Below are positions 47,354 through 55,858 of a stretch of 64,000 nt of DNA, piece by piece (position 1 is the first letter of the stretch; every line of letters starts with the position of its first letter). Source of the DNA: JAWPMT01 sp965267435. GTDB taxonomy: Bacteria > Bacteroidota > Bacteroidia > Cytophagales > Cyclobacteriaceae. The stretch covers positions 2,728,001 to 2,792,000 of the forward strand of contig OZ253960.1 of NCBI GenBank assembly GCA_965267435.1. The letters are read 5' to 3'. Position numbers and translations under genes: made by a program. Under the pieces are notes generated by a model. The model was not told the origin of the DNA. It worked only from the letters and a program-made list of their open reading frames with translations, and did not search any database.

Positions 47354-48496
47354 ATGGACAAGAGACGCATCGCCATAGTCACCAATCTTGCCTGGCCTCT
47401 ATACAATTTTCGGAGAACGCTAGCCGAAGAACTGACTTCCAGGGGTCATGAAGTCATTGCCATTGCTGCACCAGATGGCACCGAGCATAAACTGAAGGAA
47501 GCCAACATCCGGTTCATTCCTTTGAACAACTTCCACAGTACCGGGCAGAATCCCTTACAAGACCTCAGGCTATTCAATGAATTCCGGACGATCTTCAAAG
47601 ACGAGCGGATCGACTTTGCTTACCTGTACAATGCCAAGCCCATGATCTACGGTGGTCTGGCAGCAACGATCAAAGGCATCCCATACGTCTCGACTGTAGC
47701 GGGACTTGGCAATCCCTTCACAGGGTCGAGCAACATCACCCGTGTGATTATGCTGGGAATGTTCAAAGTTGCCATGTGGAGAGCATACCGCGTATTTTTT
47801 CATAATCGCGAGCATCGCAAGCTATTCACGAAGTTGGGTATCTCGTCAGCCAGGAAATCTGCCGCGGTTGCCGGCTCTGGAGTCGACATGGATCGCTTCC
47901 CGTGCGCGATCCGTCAGAAATCGGACGAGCCGTTTACCTTTCTCATGTTCAGCCGCCTTCTTATTTCCAAAGGTGCACCCTTGTATGTCGAGGCTGCTCG
48001 ACTACTGAAAAAGCAATTTCCACAGGTTCGCTTTTGGCTTTTAGGTCCACTCGATGGGAACAAGTACTCCGTTTCACAAGCGCAACTCGACAATTGGGTG
48101 CAAAAAGGATGGGTAGAATATCTGGGAGAAACGACCGAGGTTCAGCAATACATTCGGCAAGCCCATGTCATAGTATACCCCTCCTACTACGCTGAGGGGA
48201 CACCAAGAGCACTCCTGGAGGGTGCTTCTATGTGTAAGCCCCTAATAACTGCGGATAACGTTGGTTGTCACGACGTGGTCGAGAATGGGAAGAACGGGTA
48301 TCTGGTGGAGATGAATGACTTGAGCTCACTGGTTTCTGCAATGACCAAAATGATCAAGATCGACGACAAAACATACGATTCGATGGCGGTTGCAGGGAGG
48401 CAGCTTATTGAGAAATATTACGATAAACGGTATGTAATTGAGCAGTATGTTTCAGCACTGGAGAGTCTCTATGAATTGGATAAGACCTTTTTCTAA
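47354..48496 (+). CDS. GT4-family glycosyltransferase (PglA-like)
   Basis: A 380-residue GT-B enzyme with an N-terminal Rossmann-like start IAIVTNLAWPLYNFRRTLAE and a DFAYLYNAKPMIYGGLAA segment. This is followed by VSTVAGLGNPFTG, typical of the PglA/CapM-type subgroup that adds the second sugar to a lipid-linked amino sugar. The C-domain shows AAVAGSGVDMDRFP, LLISKGAPLYVEAARLL, FWLLGPLD and the donor-site motif YPSYYAEGTPRALLEGASMCKP. It is the last glycosyltransferase before a 133-bp gap and the priming transferase gene. Sugar specificity is not readable. Confidence 0.9.
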   Translation: MDKRRIAIVTNLAWPLYNFRRTLAEELTSRGHEVIAIAAPDGTEHKLKEANIRFIPLNNFHSTGQNPLQDLRLFNEFRTIFKDERIDFAYLYNAKPMIYGGLAATIKGIPYVSTVAGLGNPFTGSSNITRVIMLGMFKVAMWRAYRVFFHNREHRKLFTKLGISSARKSAAVAGSGVDMDRFPCAIRQKSDEPFTFLMFSRLLISKGAPLYVEAARLLKKQFPQVRFWLLGPLDGNKYSVSQAQLDNWVQKGWVEYLGETTEVQQYIRQAHVIVYPSYYAEGTPRALLEGASMCKPLITADNVGCHDVVENGKNGYLVEMNDLSSLVSAMTKMIKIDDKTYDSMAVAGRQLIEKYYDKRYVIEQYVSALESLYELDKTFF

Positions 48497-48533
48497 TAGA
48501 GAAACAACTTCGAGGTTTATTCAAAGATTCTCT

Positions 48534-48541
48534 TATTTTTG
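48534..48541 (+). promoter_or_regulatory. Possible -7 element before the priming transferase
   Basis: TATTTTTG exactly fits TAnnTTTG in the 133-bp gap, the longest within the distal part of the locus. No TTG is at the matching -33 position, so this is weak evidence for a separate promoter. Confidence 0.25.
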
Positions 48542-48629
48542 TTTTTCAAGAAAGGCTAACCACCTATCAAGATAGAGCACAAAACACGAAACTACTTTTA
48601 ATTAGTTCAATTCAAATCGTTGAAAACGT

Positions 48630-49349
48630 ATGTCGCCAGGATCGCCTAGCAGATCTGCAGAAGACAGCAGACTCTATCGAAATTTTTTAGTAGTCGAACC
48701 CAAAACAGACGAAAGGTTTTTATCTTATCCGACTGTCAGAAATCCTCTCTCTGCGCCGGAAAAAGCCTTCGTAAAGCGAATATTTGATATTCTCTTCTCT
48801 GCTACTGTCATCATTTTCTTTCTATCATGGATGATTCCCATTCTCGCGCTGATCATCAGGTTAGATTCCAAAGGACCAATCTTCTTTGTCCAGAAGAGGC
48901 ATGGCCGTGATCGTCGGCTTTTTGATTGTCTCAAACTTCGAACGATGGTCCCAAACCTTGCCCAAGATGAACTTCAAGCGCGCGAAGGAGATCCTCGAAT
49001 TACCGCTGTGGGACGCGTACTCAGAAAATATAATCTGGACGAACTACCTCAGTTTTGGAATGTCTTCCGTGGAGATATGAGTGTCGTAGGACCAAGGCCG
49101 CATATGGTATTTCAAACGGAACTATACGAGAAAGAGGATTGCAACTATGGAGCGCGATTGCTGGTGAAGCCGGGGATTACAGGTTTTGCACAGGTAAACG
49201 GAAGTCAAGGGCCTACACCCACAGTTTGGCACATGAAAAAACGTGTCAAGTACGACTTGATGTACATCAAGAACTGGACATTTTGGTTGGATGTCCGCCT
49301 AGTCCTCCGTACAATCTATTGCACGATCTGGAGGAGCGTTCACAAGTAG
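48630..49349 (+). CDS. Priming undecaprenyl-phosphate sugar phosphotransferase
   Basis: A 239-residue PglC/WbaP-type sugar-1-phosphate transferase that loads the first sugar onto undecaprenyl phosphate and starts assembly of each repeat unit. A single membrane helix or re-entrant hairpin lies at about residues 50-75 (FDILFSATVIIFFLSWMIPI). The catalytic domain contains GPIFFVQKRHGRD, FDCLKLRTM, VGRVLRKYNLDELPQFWNVF, MSVVGPRPH and VKPGITGFAQVNG, all standard motifs. It lacks the four extra helices of long WbaP/WcaJ proteins, so it belongs to the short form. It is the last gene of the plus-strand polysaccharide locus and ends 6 bp from a convergent gene. Confidence 0.93.
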   Translation: MSPGSPSRSAEDSRLYRNFLVVEPKTDERFLSYPTVRNPLSAPEKAFVKRIFDILFSATVIIFFLSWMIPILALIIRLDSKGPIFFVQKRHGRDRRLFDCLKLRTMVPNLAQDELQAREGDPRITAVGRVLRKYNLDELPQFWNVFRGDMSVVGPRPHMVFQTELYEKEDCNYGARLLVKPGITGFAQVNGSQGPTPTVWHMKKRVKYDLMYIKNWTFWLDVRLVLRTIYCTIWRSVHK

Positions 49350-49355
49350 GGTACC

Positions 49356-49751
49356 CTACCGCCGGAAACCAAATAACCTTTTCTTCCTCTTCACAGGAAA
49401 TTCATGTTGGGAGATCATTTGGTAAACTTCGCCCCAACCAGGAAATCCGCCAACATTACGGTCATCAACGAAGATATCTACATTGAGTTTGCGGCTGCTA
49501 TTGCCTAGCTCTTCTCCGTCGAAGTTTTGGTTGACAGCGTAGAACTCAACACCGTTTTTACGGCAAAACTCCACCGCCTCCACGAGGCGCGAGCCCTTTC
49601 GCACAGTCCAGAGAATAAGTCGGTGTCCGTCGCCCTGCAAAAGGCGCAATGTGTCAAAAGCAAAAGGTACCTCACGACCGATTTCGGGAAAAGCGTCGTG
49701 CACGATAGTACCATCAAAGTCGATTGCGATCAACTTAGATTGAATAAGCAT
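49356..49751 (-). CDS. HAD-like hydrolase
   Basis: A 131-residue small cytoplasmic phosphatase-like protein. Motif I is IAIDFDGTIV (the two Asp are the nucleophile and acid/base), motif II is LILWTVRKGS (Thr), and the C-terminal NVDIFVDDRNVGG supplies the acidic motif IV. The family resembles the small Bacteroides HAD proteins with no cap domain. The ATG at 49751 places motif I near residue 9, as usual; an in-frame reading from 49811 adds 20 unlikely residues. It converges on the polysaccharide locus. The two stop codons lie within one 12-bp palindrome. The substrate is unknown. Confidence 0.85.
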   Translation of the reverse strand: MLIQSKLIAIDFDGTIVHDAFPEIGREVPFAFDTLRLLQGDGHRLILWTVRKGSRLVEAVEFCRKNGVEFYAVNQNFDGEELGNSSRKLNVDIFVDDRNVGGFPGWGEVYQMISQHEFPVKRKKRLFGFRR

Positions 49752-49940
49752 AGTAGGGCCGTTTCCTTTATTGCGAAGATATAAAAGCTGTTGGGGGACT
49801 TGTAGTCTCAATCATAGAATTTGTAGCCAAAACTCCATGTGTCACTCACCTATTGTCAGAAATGACGTAATTGCACTGTGCCACCTTTGACAAAGTGCAA
49901 GCGTACATTTGCTGGTAACTTTGAGTATCAGATCCGACCC

Positions 49941-51500
49941 ATGAGCAACAAGCTATTCATCCCTCTCCTCTTCCTTGCGATTCTCTCTTTTGAGAGTAAG
50001 ACCGAAAACACTCTGGACGAAACTCGCTCGAGCAACTACTCCATTGACCTTACCAGAAACATGGATACGCTCTTCGTCCGTGTTGAGGTCTCAGGGCAAC
50101 TGGACAAGTCTGAGGGACTATTTCAGTTCCCCGTGACTGCACCGGGGACTTACCAGACGATGAATATCGGGCGGTTTGTCTCAGGATTTCAAGCGTATGA
50201 CAAAAAAGGTCGCAGCCTGGAAGTAAACTACCTGGCACCCAATCAATACCTGATCGCAAAGCCCCAGAAACTGGCCTATGTGGAATACGCCATCGCAGAA
50301 ACATTCGATACGCCGGTAAAAGAATGGCCCATCTATCTCATGTGCGGTTCTTCACTGGAGGCCGATCATGCATTGATCAATGCCCACGCCGTCATGGGGT
50401 ACTTCGTGGCATTGCAGGCCCAGCCCATGCAGGTGCGTTTTGAGCGACCAGACTTCTGGAAGGTCGGTACGGCGCTGAAATTGGACAACGGTTGGTACAG
50501 GGCACAGAGCTACGACCACCTTGTAGACAGCCCCCTGCTAATGGGCGACCTCAGCTATGAAGACACAACCGTGGCGGGTACCGACATAAGAATATTTACT
50601 TACTCTGCTTCTGAGCGTGTGTTTGCTAGAGAACTCATGAAAGATATGTCCGATATGCTGGATGCATCGCGTAAGTTTCTCATTGAGCTGCCGGTAGATC
50701 GATACACTTTCCTTTTCCTATTCGCTCCTGATCTCAAAGGCATCACCGGTGCCTGGGAACATTCCTACAGTTCGGAATACGTCTTGAATGAAGGTAATCC
50801 CACGCCCGAGTTTCTCAGCAATGTGACAGACATCGCTTCCCACGAATTCTTCCATATCGTCACTCCTCTCAACATACACAGCGAAATCATCGAGCGTTTC
50901 AACTTTGAAGTTCCTACACCGTCAAAACATCTATGGCTATATGAGGGCGTTACCGAGTGGGCCTCCAATATCCTACTTCTTCGTGCCGAATTGATTGACC
51001 TGGACACCTACCTGAAGCAGTCCGTTGCCCAGAAAATCCAGGTAGATCAGCTGTATTTCAATAAATCATGGAGTCTCGAAAAGATCGCCATGGAGTCCTA
51101 CACAGAGGCTGGAGCTCGACAGTACGGCAACATCTATCATAGGGGATCCTTGGTAGCGGGGTTACTTGACATACGGCTATTGGACCTCTCAGAAGGTCAA
51201 TATGGCCTTCGCGAGCTGGTCCTGGATCTGGCAGCAGAATACGGTCCTGGGAATCCTGTTTCCGAAGATGGCTTCACTGAAAAGATAGTAGAGATGACCT
51301 ACCCCGAGATTGGTGATTTCTTCAATCAGTATGTCTGGCAAAGCAATCCCCTTCCCTATGACGAGTATTTCAATAAGATTGGCCTTGAATACGGCAAGAA
51401 CGGGAAGTTTGTCACGCTGAAAAAAAGCCGCGAACTGTCCGATAGACAAAAGATGCTCTTTGACGCCTGGAGCCGCAACCTCGACAGGGACGGACCTTGA
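49941..51500 (+). CDS. M61-family metallopeptidase, exported
   Basis: A putative glycyl-aminopeptidase-type zinc peptidase of family M61. The start at 49941 gives MSNKLFIPLLFLAILSFESK, a plausible signal peptide; an upstream GTG at 49878 would hide it. The N-terminal beta domain (FPVTAPGTYQTMNIGRFV) is typical. The zinc site is HEFFH near residue 312, followed by LYEGVTEW, where the Glu is the third ligand, and the ITGAWEHSYSS segment precedes it. The C-terminal PDZ domain seen in many family members is absent or reduced, so the 519-residue form is short. It ends directly against the convergent eda gene with no spacer. Confidence 0.85.
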   Translation: MSNKLFIPLLFLAILSFESKTENTLDETRSSNYSIDLTRNMDTLFVRVEVSGQLDKSEGLFQFPVTAPGTYQTMNIGRFVSGFQAYDKKGRSLEVNYLAPNQYLIAKPQKLAYVEYAIAETFDTPVKEWPIYLMCGSSLEADHALINAHAVMGYFVALQAQPMQVRFERPDFWKVGTALKLDNGWYRAQSYDHLVDSPLLMGDLSYEDTTVAGTDIRIFTYSASERVFARELMKDMSDMLDASRKFLIELPVDRYTFLFLFAPDLKGITGAWEHSYSSEYVLNEGNPTPEFLSNVTDIASHEFFHIVTPLNIHSEIIERFNFEVPTPSKHLWLYEGVTEWASNILLLRAELIDLDTYLKQSVAQKIQVDQLYFNKSWSLEKIAMESYTEAGARQYGNIYHRGSLVAGLLDIRLLDLSEGQYGLRELVLDLAAEYGPGNPVSEDGFTEKIVEMTYPEIGDFFNQYVWQSNPLPYDEYFNKIGLEYGKNGKFVTLKKSRELSDRQKMLFDAWSRNLDRDGP

Positions 51501-52169
51501 TCAAGACCGCAACTGCGCAATAATATCCAGCGTGCCTGAAATCCTGTCGACCAGTTCCTGATGACTGTCAGGTGAGATGAGGTCTTTTGTAAATAGTTGA
51601 GAACCCATCCCCACACAGTGGACTCCTGCATCAAACCATTCCTTTAGGTTTTCATGAGTAGGTTTCACGCCGCCAGTCGGCATGATACTGGTCCAGGGAC
51701 AAGGGCCTTTTACAGCTTTCACGAAGCCGGGACCTCCGACGGAAGAGCCTGGAAATATCTTAACAACCTCCGCTCCCAACTCCTCGGCATAAGAGATCTC
51801 TGACAGAGATCCGCATCCAGGAGACCAAAGGACTTTTCGACGGTTGCACACCTTGGCCATTTCGGCGTTGATCACCGGTGATACGACAAAGTCCGTTCCT
51901 AGTTGAATATAAAGGGAGGCTGTCCCAGGATCTACCACGGACCCTACCCCCAACATCAACCCGTGCAATTCGTCTCGGACGTACTTGCTGAGCTCACTGA
52001 ACAATTCATGGGCAAAATCACCACGGTTGGTGAACTCAAAGGCCTTTACACCCCCTGCATGACAAGCTTTCAGCACATTCTTGCAGATGTCCACATCAGG
52101 ATGGTAAAACACAGGGACCATGCCTGTTTCTTTCATGGCCAAAGCCACTTCTATTCGTGAATGTCTCAT
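51501..52169 (-). CDS. eda: 2-keto-3-deoxy-6-phosphogluconate aldolase
   Basis: Last enzyme of the hexuronate pathway, which splits KDPG into pyruvate and glyceraldehyde-3-phosphate. The 222-residue protein is a small class I aldolase. The catalytic Glu is in KAFEFTNRGDF near residue 44 and the Schiff-base Lys is in EVVKIFPGSSVGGPGF near residue 138. VLWSPGCGSLSEI and SIMPTGGVKP complete the barrel. It lies 12 bp downstream of kdgK at the end of the operon. The usual SPGxxTP signature reads SPGCGSLSEI, a variation common in Bacteroidota. Confidence 0.92.
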   Translation of the reverse strand: MRHSRIEVALAMKETGMVPVFYHPDVDICKNVLKACHAGGVKAFEFTNRGDFAHELFSELSKYVRDELHGLMLGVGSVVDPGTASLYIQLGTDFVVSPVINAEMAKVCNRRKVLWSPGCGSLSEISYAEELGAEVVKIFPGSSVGGPGFVKAVKGPCPWTSIMPTGGVKPTHENLKEWFDAGVHCVGMGSQLFTKDLISPDSHQELVDRISGTLDIIAQLRS

Positions 52170-52181
52170 CTCAATCGTTAA

Positions 52182-53219
52182 TTATCTTGATACTCGGCCA
52201 GAGGCATCGCCACTCATCAGCTTCTCCACCTCATCGACAGTCACCTGATTGGCATCACCGATGATCGTATGCTTGAGACAAGAAGCGGCGACAGCAAAGT
52301 CTAGTGCCTTTTGGTCATCATTTTCGTAGGTCAGTAACCCATAGATCAAGCCACCCATAAAACTATCTCCACCGCCCACTCGATCTACGATGTGTGTGAT
52401 TTGATAGGTCCTCGCCTCATGAGTCTCAGAACCATTGTAGAGTACACCAGACCATGAATTGTGCGAGGCACTTATGGATCCTCGCAGGGTGGTGATCACC
52501 TTCTTAGCCTTTGGGAACTTCTCCATCATCTGCTTGCAAACAGATTCGAATGCCGCAGCACTCACAGAATCCCCTTTAGTGACGTCCACGCCCTCAGGGT
52601 GAATACCAAAGTGCTTCTCCGCATCCTCCTCATTGCCCAATATGATATCGCAGTGCTCCACCAGCGGAGTCATCACTTTCTCCGATTCGACCCCATACTT
52701 CCAAAGCTTCTTTCGGTAGTTGAGATCAGTAGATATGGTCACACCCATTTTGGCGGCGACTTCTACGGCCTCAAGGCAAGCATCCGCAGCCCCCTGAGAA
52801 ATCGCAGGCGTGATCCCTGTCCAATGGAACCAGCCAGCATCTTCAAATACCTTCTCCCAATCGATCATACCAGGTTTCATGTCGGCAATGGAAGAGTGCG
52901 CTCGGTCATAGATCACTTTACTACCACGCGCAACCGCTCCAAACTCCAGGAAGTAGATCCCGAGGCGCTCCCCTCCCCACGCAATGTTAGAGACATCGAC
53001 CCCACGCTTACGCATTTCCATCATAGCGCAATGGCCAATGTCATTGTCAGGAAGGCGAGTGACAAAATCCACAGGAATACCGTAATTGGCGAGCGACACA
53101 GCGACATTAGACTCGCCACCGCCATAGACGACGTCGAAGGAATTGGCTTGTGAGAATCTCAAAAATCCCGGAGGGCTAAGTCGGAGCATGATCTCACCGA
53201 AGGTTACTACTTTTTTCAT
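52182..53219 (-). CDS. kdgK: 2-keto-3-deoxygluconate kinase (PfkB family)
   Basis: Phosphorylates 2-keto-3-deoxygluconate to KDPG with ATP. The 345-residue PfkB-type protein begins with KVVTFGEIMLRLSPPGFLRF and has the substrate-side VVYGGGESNVAVSLANYG. The catalytic signature is VGGGDSFMGGLIYGLL near residue 280, with Asp as base. STDLNYRKKLW is also typical of the family. It sits between uxaC (60-bp gap) and eda (12-bp gap) in the hexuronate operon, which supports KDG rather than another sugar as substrate. Confidence 0.92.
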   Translation of the reverse strand: MKKVVTFGEIMLRLSPPGFLRFSQANSFDVVYGGGESNVAVSLANYGIPVDFVTRLPDNDIGHCAMMEMRKRGVDVSNIAWGGERLGIYFLEFGAVARGSKVIYDRAHSSIADMKPGMIDWEKVFEDAGWFHWTGITPAISQGAADACLEAVEVAAKMGVTISTDLNYRKKLWKYGVESEKVMTPLVEHCDIILGNEEDAEKHFGIHPEGVDVTKGDSVSAAAFESVCKQMMEKFPKAKKVITTLRGSISASHNSWSGVLYNGSETHEARTYQITHIVDRVGGGDSFMGGLIYGLLTYENDDQKALDFAVAASCLKHTIIGDANQVTVDEVEKLMSGDASGRVSR

Positions 53220-53279
53220 TGCGATTTCTGTTATTGGTTAGGTCCCATGTAGGTGATCAGTGATTTAAAAAATTGGCCA

Positions 53280-54674
53280 TCAGAAATGGAAAAATTCTTT
53301 GGCATTGTGGTAGCAAATATTTTTGATCAGGTTTCCCAAAAGGTCCATGTCATTTGGGAGTTCTCCATTCTCTACATCCTGACCAACGAGGTTGCACAAT
53401 ACTCGTCGGAAGTACTCATGACGGGGGAAAGAGAGAAAGCTTCTCGAATCCGTGAGCATGCCTACAAACCTGCTCAGCAGACCCATATTGGAAAGCATGT
53501 TCATTTGTTCCTCCATCCCTAGTTTCTGATCGAGGAACCACCACCCCGAACCAAATTGGATCTTGCCGGGGATGGAGCCGTCGTTGAAATTGCCAATCAT
53601 CGTAGCAAATACGGCATTGTCCGTAGGGTTCAAATTGTATAGGATGGTCTTGGCAAGTTGGTCCGTGCCGTCCAGACCATCGAGAAATTTCGAAAGGGCC
53701 TGTGCCTGAGAAAAATCCCCCATCGAATCGAAGCCTGTGTCAGGCCCGAGCTTCCCCAGCATTCGCTTGTTGTTGTTTCTAAGCGCCCCCAGGTGAAACT
53801 GCTGAGTCCAACCCTTCTCATGGTTCATTCTTCCTACCGCCAGCAATACCGCCGACCGGAATTTGTCAGCATCAAGTGCACTCACAGGGTTACCGGCTCG
53901 CAGTTGCTGGAATGTGCTAGCAACCTCAGACTCCGTGAAGTCCTCCGCATACAATCGCTCCAGTCCAGCATCGGACAGCCGACATCCCTGCTCTGCAAAG
54001 AAATCATGTCGGTTTTGGAGGGCATCAATGACATCCTGAAATGTACTGATGTCAATATTCGCCGCAGCCGCAAGCTTATCAACGTACTCGTTCCATTTGC
54101 TAACGTCAGAAGTAAAAAGCACCTTGTCCGGCCGGAAGGTGGGTAAGAGTTTCAGCGAGCCGGCATCGCTGTCCCAAGCCTGATGGTACTCCAGGGAGTC
54201 AGTGGGATCATCAGTCGTGCAAACCACCTCCACTTTCATCATGCTCAGCAGTTTCTGTGTGCTCAGTTGTTGAAGAGCCGCTGTGCTCGTGTCGTAGATT
54301 TCATCCGAGGTCTGCTCATTGAGGAGTTGGCTGACGCCAAAATATCTCTTCAACTCCAGATGCGTCCAGTGGTAAAGAGGGTTGCGAACTGTGTAGGGAA
54401 CAGTCTTTGCCCATTCTCTAAATTTTTCACGATCTGGAGCATCTCCGGTGCAGTATTTTTCAGCAACACCATTGGTGCGCATCGCCCTCCACTTGTAATG
54501 ATCGCCTTCCAGCCACGCCTCCGTGATCGTATTGAAAACGCGGTTCTCTACAATATCCTTTGGCGATAGGTGACAGTGGTAATCAATGATCGGCTGATCC
54601 TTCGCAAAATCGTGATAGAGCCTCGAGGCCGTATCAGATTGTAATAGGAAGTCGTCGTCGAGAAATGCTTTCAT
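53280..54674 (-). CDS. uxaC: Glucuronate isomerase
   Basis: Converts D-glucuronate to D-fructuronate and D-galacturonate to D-tagaturonate, the entry step of the pathway. The 464-residue protein has the metal motif IIDYHCHLSPKDI near residue 30, followed by WLEGDHYKWRAMRTNGV, EVVCTTDDPTDSLEYH, LRNNNKRMLGKLGPDTGFDS and GSGWWFLDQKLGMEEQM, all conserved in UxaC. Its ATG overlaps the uxuA stop by one base (TAATG), so the two are translationally coupled. Length is normal. Confidence 0.96.
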   Translation of the reverse strand: MKAFLDDDFLLQSDTASRLYHDFAKDQPIIDYHCHLSPKDIVENRVFNTITEAWLEGDHYKWRAMRTNGVAEKYCTGDAPDREKFREWAKTVPYTVRNPLYHWTHLELKRYFGVSQLLNEQTSDEIYDTSTAALQQLSTQKLLSMMKVEVVCTTDDPTDSLEYHQAWDSDAGSLKLLPTFRPDKVLFTSDVSKWNEYVDKLAAAANIDISTFQDVIDALQNRHDFFAEQGCRLSDAGLERLYAEDFTESEVASTFQQLRAGNPVSALDADKFRSAVLLAVGRMNHEKGWTQQFHLGALRNNNKRMLGKLGPDTGFDSMGDFSQAQALSKFLDGLDGTDQLAKTILYNLNPTDNAVFATMIGNFNDGSIPGKIQFGSGWWFLDQKLGMEEQMNMLSNMGLLSRFVGMLTDSRSFLSFPRHEYFRRVLCNLVGQDVENGELPNDMDLLGNLIKNICYHNAKEFFHF

Positions 54675-55858
54675 TATCGCCCCCTCCTTATTCCCAATTC
54701 CAAACCACGTAACTCCGCCAGTCCGCGCAGTCTGCCAATTGCGGAGTATCCGGGATTGGTCTTCTTCTTAAGGTCATCGAGCATCTGGTGACCATGATCC
54801 GGCCGCATGGGTAAGCGATGATCTTCCCTGCCTGCCTGCTTGCGTTTCTCTTGCTCCTCTACAAGCGCCTGCATCACTGCATACATATCTACATCACCGT
54901 CAAGGTGATCGGCCTCAAAGAAGTTGCCCTCGTCGTCTCTTCTTGTGCTTCTCAGATGAATGAAATTGATCCGGTGGCCCAGGCGCTGGATCATACCGAC
55001 AAGGTCATTGTCAGGGCGTGCACCATAGGAACCAGTGCAGAAACAAAGCCCATTGGCGTTGCTATCGACCGCATCCAACAACGCCTTCGCCTGCCGCTCG
55101 GTACTTACCACCCTGGGCAATCCCAGAATTGGGAATGGCGGGTCATCAGGATGGATCGTCATATTCACTCCGGCCTCCTCGGCCGTGGGGATGATGTCCC
55201 TAAGAAAGGCAAACAAATGTGCACTCAGCTCCTCCTCGCCAATGCCATCATAGGCATCCAATACCTTTTGGAACTCCGCCAAGGTATAGCCCTCCTCAGC
55301 TCCTGGCAAGCCGGCAATAATGCTGCGTACGAGTGTCTCCTTCTGCTCATCAGTCATCGTTTCATGCAGTACCCGAGCCTTCGTCTGCTGCTCGTCGGTA
55401 TACTCGCTCTCCGCTCCACGACGCTTTAGGATGAACAATTCGAACGCCGCAAACTGGTTCACATCAAACCTCAGGGCCGTCGATCCGTCAGGAAGTTGAT
55501 AGTACAGTTCAGTGCGCGTCCAATCGAGTACCGGCATGAAGTTGTAGCACACGGTGTCAATGCCGCAAGCACCGAGATTGCGAATGCTCTGCTTGTAATT
55601 GTCAATGTACTGCACATAGTTACCCGTCCGCTTTTTGATGTCTTCGTGCACAGGAATACTCTCGACGACCGACCATGTCAGTCCGGCCCCCTCCACCTCT
55701 TGCTTTCTCTTCTGGATCTCTTCTACGGACCACACCTCACCATTGGGCACATGATGGAGGGCTGTCACTACACCGGTGGCACCAGCCATCCGAATATCTG
55801 GGAGAGATACCGGATCATTGGGACCGTACCACCGCCAAGTTTGTTCTAGACCTGTCAT
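54674..55858 (-). CDS. uxuA: Mannonate dehydratase
   Basis: Dehydrates D-mannonate to 2-keto-3-deoxygluconate. The 394-residue protein begins LEQTWRWYGPNDPVSLPDI and has GATGVVTALHHVPNGEVW, YVQYIDNYKQSIRNLGACG, NMTIHPDDPPFPILGLPRV, GLCFCTGSYGARPDNDL and NFIHLRSTRRDDEGNFFEA, which carry the conserved metal-binding and catalytic residues of UxuA. Near the C-terminus it reads LPMRPDHGHQMLDD. The ATG overlaps the preceding stop (ATGA), and its own stop overlaps the uxaC ATG. Confidence 0.96.
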   Translation of the reverse strand: MTGLEQTWRWYGPNDPVSLPDIRMAGATGVVTALHHVPNGEVWSVEEIQKRKQEVEGAGLTWSVVESIPVHEDIKKRTGNYVQYIDNYKQSIRNLGACGIDTVCYNFMPVLDWTRTELYYQLPDGSTALRFDVNQFAAFELFILKRRGAESEYTDEQQTKARVLHETMTDEQKETLVRSIIAGLPGAEEGYTLAEFQKVLDAYDGIGEEELSAHLFAFLRDIIPTAEEAGVNMTIHPDDPPFPILGLPRVVSTERQAKALLDAVDSNANGLCFCTGSYGARPDNDLVGMIQRLGHRINFIHLRSTRRDDEGNFFEADHLDGDVDMYAVMQALVEEQEKRKQAGREDHRLPMRPDHGHQMLDDLKKKTNPGYSAIGRLRGLAELRGLELGIRRGR

